38,115 bases of DNA from JAFDVN01 sp964472275 (GCA_964472275.1 CAYYJN010000016.1:1-38115), one strand, 5' to 3'. Shown: positions 14,708 to 23,710, counted from the stretch's first letter. Program-made: numbers and translations. The notes: a model not told the origin generated them from the sequence alone.

Positions 14708-15679
14708 TCAGCCCAGGGCGAGCATCCGCTCCACGGGCTGGAGCGCGCGCAGGCGCGTGGCCTCGGGGATCTCGATGGCGGGCTGGAGATCCCGCAGCGT
14801 CAGGTAGAGCTTCTCCAGGCTGTTCAGCTTCATGTAGGGGCAGAGCGAGCAGTTGCAGCCGGAATCCGCCGGGGCCGGGATCAGGTCGGCGTCGGGCCGC
14901 GCCTTCTTCATCTGGTGGAGGATGCCCGCCTCGGTGGCGACGATGAAGGCCTTCGCCGTGTCCTCCTTCACGAAGCGGAGCAGGGCGGCGGTGGAGCCGA
15001 TGAAGTCCGCGAGCTGGAGGACGCTGCCATCGCATTCGGGGTGGGCGATGAGTTTCGCCTCCGGATGCAAGGCCTTCAGGGCCGCGAGGCGCTTGGCCTG
15101 GAACTGCTCGTGGACGACGCAGAAGCCGGGCCAGAGGACCATGTCGCGGCCCGTCTGCTTCATCACCCAGTGGCCGAGATGCCGGTCCGGGGCGAAGACG
15201 ATCTTCTTCTCTTTGGGGATGCTCTCCACCACCCGCAACGCGTTGCTGCTCGTGCAGATGATGGTGCTGAGCGCCTTCACGCCCGCCGAGCAATTGATGT
15301 AGCTCACCACTTCGTGATCCGGGTACTGCTCCAACCACTTCCCGAACTGATCCGCCGGGCAGCGGTCGGAAAGCGAACAGCCCGCGTCCAGGTCGGGGAT
15401 GACGACGGTCTTGCCCGGGCTCAGGATCTTCGCCGTTTCGGCCATGAAGTGGACGCCGCAGAACGCGATCACCTTCGCGTCCGTCTTCGCCGCCTGCTGG
15501 CTGAGTTGCAGGCTGTCGCCGACGAAATCCGCCAGATCCTGGATCTCCGGCTCCTGGTAGTAGTGGGCCAGGATGACGGCCTTGCGCGCGTCCTTGAGGC
15601 GGCGGATCTCCTGGGCCAAGTCCAGCCCATCGGGGATGGTGGCGAGGTCGGGGGCGTAGGGCGCGGCGAAGCTGCTCAT
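14708..15679 (-). CDS. nadA: Quinolinate synthase
   Basis: 323 residues. NadA condenses iminoaspartate with dihydroxyacetone phosphate to quinolinate in NAD synthesis, using a [4Fe-4S] cluster. Visible signatures are ILAHYYQEPEIQDLADFVGD, DAGCSLSDRCP (Cys101), SYINCSAGVKA, LWPGFCVVHEQF (Cys187) and SGCNCSLCPYM (Cys275/277/280); one Cys from each of the first, third and last groups is expected to hold the cluster. Four bases separate it from the methyltransferase upstream. TACACT ending six bases before the ATG suggests an additional internal, leaderless start. No nadB or nadC is present in the window. Confidence 0.95.
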   Translation of the reverse strand: MSSFAAPYAPDLATIPDGLDLAQEIRRLKDARKAVILAHYYQEPEIQDLADFVGDSLQLSQQAAKTDAKVIAFCGVHFMAETAKILSPGKTVVIPDLDAGCSLSDRCPADQFGKWLEQYPDHEVVSYINCSAGVKALSTIICTSSNALRVVESIPKEKKIVFAPDRHLGHWVMKQTGRDMVLWPGFCVVHEQFQAKRLAALKALHPEAKLIAHPECDGSVLQLADFIGSTAALLRFVKEDTAKAFIVATEAGILHQMKKARPDADLIPAPADSGCNCSLCPYMKLNSLEKLYLTLRDLQPAIEIPEATRLRALQPVERMLALG

Positions 15680-15683
15680 GGCT

Positions 15684-16394
15684 TCAGTGTAAATCCGGCT
15701 TCCATGCGACGCAGTTCACAAGCGTCTCTTCGCGGTCCTTGGAGGGCGGGAAACCCCAGAATTCGAAGGTGCCCAAATCCCAGCGGCTCCACCAGAGGTA
15801 GGGCAGGGACACGGCCTGTTCGGGAACCGCGAAGCCCGCGGCCCGGACCATGGCGAGGTATTCCTCCGCCGTGCGCTGGACCTCCATCGGATGACGGAAG
15901 AGGGCCCGAATCATCCACGAGCGGATGTACTTGCGGGTGGACTCCGCCAACAGGAGCACGCCGCCCGGCTTCAGGACGCGGAACCATTCCGCGAGGGCCT
16001 CTTCCTGGCGCACGAGGTGGTGAAGCGTCTGATGGCAGAAGACGAGATCCACCGAGGCGTCCGGCAGGCCCGTGTCGCCGGCGTCGGCGACCCGCAGGGC
16101 CACTTCGCAGGGAAGCCCCTCCACGACGGGCTTCGCCCACTGGGGCATGCGCGGGTCCGCATCCACGCCCACGAGGCGCTCGGGCCGGAAGCGCTCCGCC
16201 AACTGCTTCAGGGAGCGTCCCTGGCCGCATCCGGCGTCCAGCACCACCGGGTAGGCATGGTCCCGCGGCAGAAAGCGCGTCAGATCGTCCAGCGCCACGG
16301 CCACCACATGGTCGTACCAGATGTCGGTGCCCAGGAACCAGGTGCCGAAGGCGCTCTCTTTCACATAGTCCGGAACGGCGCTCTGCTCCTGCAA
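15684..16394 (-). CDS. Class I SAM-dependent methyltransferase
   Basis: 236 residues. Motif I is VVLDAGCGQGRSLKQL (SAM-binding glycine loop), with acidic GVDADPRM after it. The core FCHQTLHHLVRQEEALAEWF and RVLKPGGVLLLAE complete a methyltransf_11-like domain. The C-terminal third (VQRTAEEYLAMVRAAGF) fits a substrate region. The substrate is unknown. I used a TTG start at 16394, preceded by AGAGG with a five-base spacer; an internal GTG lacks a ribosome site. It is probably co-transcribed with nadA. Confidence 0.82.
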   Translation of the reverse strand: MQEQSAVPDYVKESAFGTWFLGTDIWYDHVVAVALDDLTRFLPRDHAYPVVLDAGCGQGRSLKQLAERFRPERLVGVDADPRMPQWAKPVVEGLPCEVALRVADAGDTGLPDASVDLVFCHQTLHHLVRQEEALAEWFRVLKPGGVLLLAESTRKYIRSWMIRALFRHPMEVQRTAEEYLAMVRAAGFAVPEQAVSLPYLWWSRWDLGTFEFWGFPPSKDREETLVNCVAWKPDLH

Positions 16395-16445
16395 TCCGAC
16401 CTCTCTCCCGCGAAACGAAACCCGGATTCTACTCCGGATTCCGCT

Positions 16446-16628
16446 TCACTTCGCGGCGAGGAACGCGCTCACGCGCCGGGCCGGTTCAGGGTCCGCGAAG
16501 GCTTCCGCGAAGGAGGCGCGCTCCCAGGCCAGGGCGGGACCGCGATCCAGCCCCGCCTGGGCGGCATGGAGCCGCTCAAGCAGGGCCAGGGCGCGCGGAT
16601 CGGCCTCGGGGGAGGGCGAACCCTTCAC
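16446..16628 (-). pseudogene. Small ORF resembling the C-terminal end of an enoyl-CoA hydratase/isomerase (possible remnant)
   Basis: 60 residues from a GTG at 16626-16628; the frame is open to an ATG at 16694 but would then overlap the outer-membrane protein gene. LALLERLHAAQAGLDRGPAL and SFAEAFADPEPARRVSAFLA resemble the last helices of crotonase-fold enzymes ('...E...f...f.tpe..egv.AFl.kr'). The active-site region is missing, and there is no good ribosome site. It may be a decayed gene tail or a chance small protein. Confidence 0.35.
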
Positions 16629-16632
16629 GGCG

Positions 16633-17214
16633 TCAGTTGAAGCGCCACACCGCGGACACGCCAATCCAGGTGGCGGTGTCGAAGCCGAAACCATCGAGCC
16701 CGTTCTTATCCACGAAGACCTGGTTCAGCGTGCCTTCGAGGCTGAAGGCGCGGTTGAAGGTGTAGCCCGCGCCGCCGCGCACGCCGAGCTGTCCGCTCTG
16801 GGAGGCGCTGCCGCTCAGGCCGGAATAGCGGTTGTCGAAGGAGACCTTCATCTGATTCACGGAAGCGCCCGCCACCGAGTACCAGCCGGCTTCCGGCGAG
16901 TCAAAGTTGTAGACCCAGTCCGCGCCGGCCTGGAGCGTCTTGTAATCGTTCTTCCAGCCGCTGCTCCAACGGTCGCCGGGCATGTAGATGTAGTCGAGGT
17001 GCGCGCGGATCTGGTGATGGCTGGTGAGGTTGAAATCCAGGTGGCCGCCCACCTGCGCGCCGAAGAAGGCGTTGGTGCCGAGGCTGTCCTTGCTGTTGAG
17101 GTCGCCGACGGGCAGGGCGGCGCCCGCGGTCACGCCGCCGTTGATGTCCACCCCTTGGGCGGCGAGGCAGGTGGCGGTGAGGGCGAAGAGGGCGGAGGCG
17201 AAGTGGTTCTTCAT
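16633..17214 (-). CDS. Outer-membrane beta-barrel protein
   Basis: 193 residues. A signal peptide (HFASALFALTATCLAAQG) is followed by alternating amphipathic strands with many Gly and aromatic residues, e.g. QIRAHLDYIYMPGDRW, LQAGADWVYNF and GQLGVRGGAGYTFNRAFSLE. The C-terminal strand TATWIGVSAVWRFN matches the aromatic-ended barrel signature recognised by BamA. It looks like an eight-strand OmpA/OmpX-like or opacity-type porin-like barrel. AGGAG lies seven bases upstream of ATG 17214. No ligand is predictable. Confidence 0.8.
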   Translation of the reverse strand: MKNHFASALFALTATCLAAQGVDINGGVTAGAALPVGDLNSKDSLGTNAFFGAQVGGHLDFNLTSHHQIRAHLDYIYMPGDRWSSGWKNDYKTLQAGADWVYNFDSPEAGWYSVAGASVNQMKVSFDNRYSGLSGSASQSGQLGVRGGAGYTFNRAFSLEGTLNQVFVDKNGLDGFGFDTATWIGVSAVWRFN

Positions 17215-17318
17215 CCGAGTCTCCTGGTCAGGGGCCGGACCATCCGGCCTGTCGAGGACCGTAGCAAGACGCCTCTCCAGCAGTGTCAGCAGGCCCGTGA
17301 CAGTTCCCGTCGCGCGGG

Positions 17319-17825
17319 CTATTCCAGCGTCACGCCGCGGGAGCTGCGGATGCGCGTGACGATGCGGCTCGTGCTGTGGCCTTCCCGGAAGGGCAGCAGC
17401 ACGAGCCGCCCGCCGCGGGCTTCCACGATGTCCCGCCCGATCACGGTGGAGGGCGTGTAGTCGCCGCCTTTCGCCAGCAGGTCCGGCTGCAAGTCCCGGA
17501 TGAGCAGCTCCGGCGTGTCCTCGGCGAAGCGCACGACCGCGTCCACGCTCCGCAAGCCCAGCAGCACAGCCGCGCGGGCGGCCTCGTCCTGGACGGGCCG
17601 CGACGGCCCCTTGAGCCGCGCCACGGAGGCGTCGGCGTTGAGTCCCACGACGAGGAAATCGCAAAGCTCGCGCACCTCTTCCAGGTAGGCCACATGGCCG
17701 GGGTGGAGGAGGTCGAAGCAGCCGTTGGTGAAGCCCAGGCGGCCGCGACGGCCTTCGGGCGCCCAGGCGGGGTTGGCCTGGAGGAAGGCGAAGGCGGATT
17801 CGAAGTACCGGGAAGGAGCGCTCAT
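17319..17825 (-). CDS. rfaE2: D-glycero-beta-D-manno-heptose 1-phosphate adenylyltransferase (HldE C-terminal domain type, RfaE2)
   Basis: 168 residues, the stand-alone nucleotidyltransferase form. GFTNGCFDLLHPGHVAYLEE contains the HxGH nucleotide-binding motif, and VVGLNADASVARLKGPSRPV, LAKGGDYTPSTVIG and LLPFREGHSTSRIV match RfaE domain II. It makes ADP-heptose for lipopolysaccharide inner core. The kinase half (domain I) is not in the window and must be encoded elsewhere. TATATC/TAGTAT words lie just upstream of the ATG and may be a -10 box. It heads the minus-strand run. Confidence 0.93.
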   Translation of the reverse strand: MSAPSRYFESAFAFLQANPAWAPEGRRGRLGFTNGCFDLLHPGHVAYLEEVRELCDFLVVGLNADASVARLKGPSRPVQDEAARAAVLLGLRSVDAVVRFAEDTPELLIRDLQPDLLAKGGDYTPSTVIGRDIVEARGGRLVLLPFREGHSTSRIVTRIRSSRGVTLE

Positions 17826-17898
17826 CTCCGCGATATACTACTGACTTCGCGCCGACTCTGCGCCGTTGACGCGCGTTTTGGCGTTTCCCGAGGCCGTC

Positions 17899-18201
17899 AT
17901 GCCCCTTTACGAATACCGTTGCGAAGCCTGCGGGGCCGAGGAAGAGGCCCTGGAGAGCTTCTCCGCCCCGACCGAGCACGCCTGCGCCGCTTGCGGCGCG
18001 CCCGCGGGCATGCGTCGCCAGCTGTCCAAGGCCGGGTTCGTCCTGGCGGGCGGCGGTTGGTACGACTCCGGCTACGGGGCCAAGGCGGCTGGCGCGCCGG
18101 ACGCGACCCCGGCCGCCAAGCCCGCCGCCACGGCGGACGCGACGCCCTCCGCGCCTCCGGCCGCGTCCGGCGGTTGCGACGGCGGGTGCAGCTGCCACTG
18201 A
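17899..18201 (+). CDS. FmdB-family zinc-ribbon protein
   Basis: 100 residues. MPLYEYRCEACGAEEEALES with a second pair CAACG forms the two CxxC knuckles of the FmdB/CxxC_CXXC_SSSS regulatory zinc ribbon. MRRQLSKAGFVLAGGGWYDSGY is the usual continuation. The tail is low-complexity Ala/Pro/Thr followed by a Cys-rich end (SGGCDGGCSCH), which may bind more metal. The frame is open upstream, but the MPLYEY start is universal for the family. Its function is poorly defined. It is the last gene before the str operon and is separated from it by a promoter region. Confidence 0.85.
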   Translation: MPLYEYRCEACGAEEEALESFSAPTEHACAACGAPAGMRRQLSKAGFVLAGGGWYDSGYGAKAAGAPDATPAAKPAATADATPSAPPAASGGCDGGCSCH

Positions 18202-18212
18202 ACGCATTCCCC

Positions 18213-18242
18213 CTTGGACGGAAGTCCAAGCTCCGCTAGGAT
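18213..18242 (+). promoter_or_regulatory. Probable str-operon promoter with an inverted repeat over the -35 box
   Basis: TTGGAC (18214-18219), a 17-base spacer, and TAGGAT (18237-18242) form a good sigma70-like promoter. The -35 box lies inside a perfect inverted repeat: CTTGGAC (18213-18219), GGAA, GTCCAAG (18224-18230). The repeat could be an operator or a weak terminator of the preceding fmdB gene. Confidence 0.6.
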
Positions 18243-18250
18243 GGAGGGTC

Positions 18251-18350
18251 CTGCCCCTCGGGGCAGCGGTCCCATTTCCGCCCGATGTCGTTTCGACGAC
18301 CGCTCGCGCCCAGGCCCCGGAGACAGGCTCCGGTACGCCTAACCAGGAGG
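18251..18350 (+). promoter_or_regulatory. Structured 5' leader of rpsL
   Basis: Three local hairpins follow the promoter: CTGCCC-CTCG-GGGCAG (18251-18266), GTCG-TTT-CGAC (18287-18297) and CCGGAG-ACAGG-CTCCGG (18317-18333). The ribosome site AGGAGG (18345-18350) comes next, five bases before the rpsL ATG. The leader is about 100 bases long and could carry translational or processing control. No known riboswitch is recognised. Confidence 0.45.
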
Positions 18351-18355
18351 ATGGT

Positions 18356-18751
18356 ATGCCTACCATCAATCAGCTGATCCGACAGGGTCGCAAAACCTTC
18401 GAGAACAAGACGAAGAGCCCCGCGCTCAACGCCTGCCCCCAGAAGCGCGGCGTCTGCACGCGCGTCTTCACCACGACGCCCAAGAAGCCGAACTCGGCCC
18501 TCCGCAAGGTGGCCCGCGTGCGCCTCACCAACGGCATCGAGTGCACCACCTACATCCCCGGCGTGGGCCACAACCTGCAGGAGCACAGCATCGTGCTCAT
18601 CCGCGGCGGCCGCGTGAAGGATCTGCCGGGCGTGCGCTACCACGTGGTCCGCGGCACGCTCGACGCCACCGGCGTCGCTGGCCGCAACCAGTCCCGTTCC
18701 AAGTACGGCGCGAAGCGGCCCAAGGCCGGCGCGGCCGCGGCGAAGAAGTAG
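18356..18751 (+). CDS. rpsL: 30S ribosomal protein S12
   Basis: 131 residues. The decoding-centre protein shows PTINQLIRQGRKT, TTPKKPNSALRKVARVRLTN and VKDLPGVRYHVVRG; the Lys residues linked to streptomycin response and the conserved Asp of KDLPG are all wild type. A short Ala/Lys tail ends it. It is the first gene of the str operon, with AGGAGG five bases upstream. The YHVVRG codons hold the only ACGT (CACGTG, 18642-18645) found in the window. Confidence 0.98.
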   Translation: MPTINQLIRQGRKTFENKTKSPALNACPQKRGVCTRVFTTTPKKPNSALRKVARVRLTNGIECTTYIPGVGHNLQEHSIVLIRGGRVKDLPGVRYHVVRGTLDATGVAGRNQSRSKYGAKRPKAGAAAAKK

Positions 18752-18761
18752 GAGGTAGACC

Positions 18762-19232
18762 ATGTCCCGTCGTTCCGCCCCCGCCAAGCGCGAGATCCTG
18801 CCGGATCCCGTCTACAACTCCCTGCTCGTCTCCAAGTTCGTGAACATCCTCATGGAGCAGGGCAAGAAGGCCACCGCCGAGCGCATCATCTACGGCGCGC
18901 TCGAGATCGTCGCCAAGAAGAGCGGCGAAGAGGCCCTCGAAGCCTTCACCAAGGCCCTCACCAACATCAAGCCCGCGGTCGAGGTGAAGTCCCGCCGCGT
19001 CGGCGGCGCCACCTACCAGGTGCCCGTGGAGGTTCCCCAGAACCGCCGCACCTCCCTGGCCATGCGCTGGCTGAAGTCCTACTCCGCCACCCGCGGCGAG
19101 CGCACCATGCGTGACAAGCTGGCCGGCGAGATCCTCGACGCCATGAACTTCCGCGGCGCCGCGGTGAAGAAGAAGGACGATGTCCACAAGATGGCCGAGG
19201 CGAACAAGGCCTTCGCCCACTACCGCTGGTAG
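18762..19232 (+). CDS. rpsG: 30S ribosomal protein S7
   Basis: 156 residues, the standard bacterial length. It nucleates 30S head assembly on 16S rRNA. RRSAPAKREILPDPVYNSLL, VGGATYQVPVEVPQNRR and LAMRWLKSYSATRGE are diagnostic. GGAGG lies upstream, ten bases after the rpsL stop. In enteric bacteria S7 represses this operon by binding the rpsL-rpsG junction; the junction here is too short (10 bases) to show that site clearly. Confidence 0.98.
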   Translation: MSRRSAPAKREILPDPVYNSLLVSKFVNILMEQGKKATAERIIYGALEIVAKKSGEEALEAFTKALTNIKPAVEVKSRRVGGATYQVPVEVPQNRRTSLAMRWLKSYSATRGERTMRDKLAGEILDAMNFRGAAVKKKDDVHKMAEANKAFAHYRW

Positions 19233-19279
19233 AGCGGCTTCTCCGATCGAAGAAGGCCGCTCCCATGGCGGCCTTCTTC
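19233..19279 (+). promoter_or_regulatory. Mutually exclusive hairpins between rpsG and fusA (attenuator-like)
   Basis: Segment B (about 19249-19262) can pair with C (19268-19279, GCGGCCTTCTTC) as a perfect 12-base-pair stem with loop TCCCATG. It can alternatively pair with A (19232-19242, GAGCGGCTTCT) with one bulge. A is a near-copy of C. No T-run follows the second stem, so this is not a simple intrinsic terminator. Confidence 0.5.
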
Positions 19280-19343
19280 GTGAAGTGCTGAATCGCGTCG
19301 CACCGAGTTTCCACCCTTTGATCTGATCACCCAGGAGGCCGCC

Positions 19344-21452
<2,109 letters not shown>

Positions 21453-21455
21453 TAC

Positions 21456-21523
21456 CCTGGGGCTTTCGGCTCTTGGCTCTGGGCTTTTGCTAGAGCCGAA
21501 AGCCAAAAGCCGAGAGCCCCAGG
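21456..21523. repeat. Inverted repeat built of heptads (GGCTNNN x4 facing NNNAGCC x4)
   Basis: The left arm holds GGCTTTC GGCTCTT, then GGCTCTG GGCTTTT (21461-21488). The right arm holds TAGAGCC GAAAGCC, then AAAAGCC GAGAGCC (21491-21518). The arms are imperfectly complementary with almost no loop. Only the GGCT/AGCC core is strictly periodic. It lies directly after the fusA stop. The region 21524-21628 beyond it is GC-rich, includes the palindrome CCCCCGCGGGGG (21600-21611), and shows no gene. Confidence 0.7.
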
Positions 21524-21628
21524 CTTTCCAAGCCCCTCCGGGGGTGAGGCCGTCAACCGCACCGCGAGGTGGCCGGGCCTCCTGAGCACGACCCAGACGC
21601 CCCCGCGGGGGAACCTGGATTCTTTTCA

Positions 21629-21693
21629 AAAAGCCGCTTGGATTTCCCGCGGCTTTTGCTATTCTGATTGGCCCTGTCCCCAGTCGCGGGACA
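21629..21693 (+). promoter_or_regulatory. Terminator-like hairpin overlapped by a probable S10-operon promoter
   Basis: AAAAGCCGC (21629-21637) and GCGGCTTTT (21649-21657) form a nine-base-pair stem ending in T residues, a plausible terminator for the str operon. Its loop contains TTGGAT (21638-21643). TATTCT (21660-21665) follows at 16 bases with an extended TGC just before it, so the same bases look like a promoter for rpsJ. A second hairpin, TGTCCC...GGGACA (21675-21693), lies in the leader. The rpsJ start is about 90 bases downstream. Confidence 0.5.
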
Positions 21694-21759
21694 ACCCCAG
21701 CCATGGGCGGTCAATCGCCCCACATCTATGGACGGCCGATCCGTCCCAATGGAGTGAAG

Positions 21760-22086
21760 ATGAAGGACAACATCCGCATCCGCTTGCGCGCCTTCGATCA
21801 CCGCCTGCTCGACCAGAGCACCAAGGAGATCGTGGACACCGCCAAGCGCACCGGCGCGCAGGTCGCGGGGCCGATTCCCCTGCCGACGCGCATCAACAAG
21901 TACACGGTCAACCGCTCTCCCCATGTGGACAAGAAGGCGCGCGACCAGTTCGAGATCCGCACGCACAAGCGCATGCTCGACATCCTCAACCCGACGCAGA
22001 ACACGGTGGACACCCTGATGCGTCTCGACCTTCCCGCTGGCGTGGATGTGGAGATCAAAGTCTTCAGCCGCCAGGGCAGCCGGTAA
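21760..22086 (+). CDS. rpsJ: 30S ribosomal protein S10
   Basis: 108 residues. IRIRLRAFDHRLLDQSTKEI, GPIPLPTRINKYTVNRSPHV and FEIRTHKRMLDI are the S10 signature; it is also the NusE transcription factor that bridges to RNA polymerase. The ATG at 21760 is used (GGAG seven bases upstream); the frame is open to 21703 but family proteins start at this Met. It is the first gene of the S10 operon. Confidence 0.97.
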   Translation: MKDNIRIRLRAFDHRLLDQSTKEIVDTAKRTGAQVAGPIPLPTRINKYTVNRSPHVDKKARDQFEIRTHKRMLDILNPTQNTVDTLMRLDLPAGVDVEIKVFSRQGSR

Positions 22087-22098
22087 GGGGGTGGGGAA

Positions 22099-22725
22099 AT
22101 GACCAAGGGAATCATCGGCAAGAAGCTGGGCATGACCCAGATTTTCAATGAGCAGGGCCAGATCGTCCCCGTGACGGTCGTGCAGGCGGGTCCCTGCGTC
22201 GTCGTCCAGCGCAAGACCTCCGACAAGGATGGCTACGAGGCCGTGCAGATCGGTTTCGTGGACGCCAACGGCGGCAAGCGCGCCTCCAAGGCCGAGAAGG
22301 GCCACGCGGAGAAGAAGGGCGTCGCCCCCGTGCGCGTCCTCCGCGAGCTGAAGGTGGACGCCTCCGACGCCGCCAAGCCCGGCGACAGCGTCCTCGTGAC
22401 GGTCTTCGAGCCCCAGGTGAAGGTCCATGTGACCGGCACCAGCAAGGGCAAGGGCTTCGCGGGCGTCATGAAGCGCCACCACTTCAAGGGCGGCCGCGCC
22501 ACCCACGGCTCCATGTTCCACCGCGCCCCCGGCTCCATCGGCGGATCCTCCGATCCCAGCCGCGTCTACCCGGGCATGCGCATGGGTGGGCACATGGGCG
22601 CCGAGCAGGTGACGGTGCGCAACCTTGAAATCGCCAAGGTGGACGCCGAGAACAACCTGCTGCTCATCAAGGGCGCCGTCCCCGGCCCCAAGGGCAGCTA
22701 TGTCGTCATCAAGCAGGAGGCCTGA
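22099..22725 (+). CDS. rplC: 50S ribosomal protein L3
   Basis: 208 residues. GIIGKKLGMTQIFNEQGQIV opens it; GTSKGKGFAGVMKRHHFKGG and FHRAPGSIGGSSDPSRVYPG form the loop that reaches the peptidyl transferase centre. The Gln methylated by PrmB in enterobacteria (GQNQTPG context) is replaced by the GGSSDP form common in other phyla. A GGGGTGGGGA purine tract precedes the ATG. Confidence 0.98.
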   Translation: MTKGIIGKKLGMTQIFNEQGQIVPVTVVQAGPCVVVQRKTSDKDGYEAVQIGFVDANGGKRASKAEKGHAEKKGVAPVRVLRELKVDASDAAKPGDSVLVTVFEPQVKVHVTGTSKGKGFAGVMKRHHFKGGRATHGSMFHRAPGSIGGSSDPSRVYPGMRMGGHMGAEQVTVRNLEIAKVDAENNLLLIKGAVPGPKGSYVVIKQEA

Positions 22726-22726
22726 G

Positions 22727-23362
22727 ATGGCTGCCTTCCAGCATCCCGTCGTCAACCTCGACGCCAAGCAGGCCGGCACGGTGGAGCTCCTCCCCGAGGT
22801 CTTCAAGCTCGAAGAGGTCAACACCCACCTGATCTGGGAAGCGGTCCGCCACTTCCTCGCCAAGCGCCGCTCCGGCACCGCCAAGACCAAGGACAAGTCC
22901 GAGGTCTCCGGTTCCGGCGCCAAGCTCTGGAAGCAGAAGGGCACCGGCCGCGCGCGCATGGGCTCCAAGCGCAGCCCCCTGTGGCGCCACGGCGGCACCA
23001 CGCACGGCCCCAACCCCCGCTCCTACGACTACGCCTTCCCCAAGCGCGCCCGCCGCGCCGCGCTCCGCAACGCCCTGAGCGCCAAGATGGCCGCCGGGCA
23101 GCTGGTGGTGGTCGAGGGCTGGGATCTCCAGACCCACAAGACCAAGGCGCTCGCCCAGACCCTCGAGAAGCTCGGCGTCAAGGGCTCCGCGCTGCTCGTC
23201 GGCGCCGAGACGAGCCCCAAGCTCATGCTCGCCGCCGGCAACAACCCCAAGCTCCGCGCGGTTGAGAGCCTCGGCGTGAATGTCTACGAGCTCCTCAAGC
23301 ACGATCAGGTCGTCTTCTCCAAGGAAGCCGTCCTGGCCCTCCAGGAAGTGGTGAAGCCGTGA
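22727..23362 (+). CDS. rplD: 50S ribosomal protein L4
   Basis: 211 residues. GSGAKLWKQKGTGRARMGSK and RSPLWRHGGTTHGPNPRSYD make up the extended loop lining the exit tunnel (site of macrolide-resistance changes; sequence is normal). The ATG overlaps the end of rplC's ribosome region, one base after its TGA. In enterics L4 autoregulates the S10 leader; the leader here (21666-21759) is short, so the same mechanism is doubtful. Confidence 0.98.
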   Translation: MAAFQHPVVNLDAKQAGTVELLPEVFKLEEVNTHLIWEAVRHFLAKRRSGTAKTKDKSEVSGSGAKLWKQKGTGRARMGSKRSPLWRHGGTTHGPNPRSYDYAFPKRARRAALRNALSAKMAAGQLVVVEGWDLQTHKTKALAQTLEKLGVKGSALLVGAETSPKLMLAAGNNPKLRAVESLGVNVYELLKHDQVVFSKEAVLALQEVVKP

Positions 23363-23631
23363 CCAAGATCTTCGATGTCATCCGCAAGCCCCTGCTCACG
23401 GAGAAGGGCCAGATCCTCCGCGAGAAGAACATCCAGGTGTTCGAGGTGGCCTCCTGGGCCTCCAAGCACCAGATCCAGGAAGCCGTGGAGCTCCTGCTCC
23501 AGGCCAAGGTGAAGGCGATCCGCACCGTGCGCATCCCTTCCCGCACCAAGCGCCTGGGCCGCTTCGTGGGGACCACCTCCCCGCGCAAGAAGGCCTATGT
23601 CGAGCTGCTCGAGGCCCCGGCCGCCGAGTAG
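23359..23631 (+). CDS. rplW: 50S ribosomal protein L23
   Basis: 90 residues with a GTG start overlapping the rplD stop (GTGA). KIFDVIRKPLLTEKGQILRE, ASKHQIQEAVELLLQAKVKA and TKRLGRFVGTTSPRKKAYVE match. It forms part of the tunnel exit, the docking site for trigger factor and SRP. Confidence 0.97.
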   Translation: MTKIFDVIRKPLLTEKGQILREKNIQVFEVASWASKHQIQEAVELLLQAKVKAIRTVRIPSRTKRLGRFVGTTSPRKKAYVELLEAPAAE

Positions 23632-23710
23632 CTTCCAACGGCGGGCGGAAAAGATTTGCCCCCTATCGCCCGCCATCCTTCCAAACCCTGAGGCAAGAGG
23701 TACGACACCC

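Noticed and set aside
17233..17249. GGCCGGA-CCA-TCCGGCC hairpin between rfaE2 and the barrel gene
   Set aside because: A neat seven-pair stem, but it lacks a T-run and such GC palindromes are frequent at this base composition; not enough to call a terminator.
10919..17825. Idea that the minus-strand run is a new multi-gene defence or biosynthetic system
   Set aside because: All recognisable members are ordinary housekeeping, envelope or two-component genes with no shared unusual domain; no nuclease, methylase or NTPase set is present.
17868..17898. TTGACG before fmdB as a promoter
   Set aside because: No acceptable -10 box at 16-18 bases downstream.
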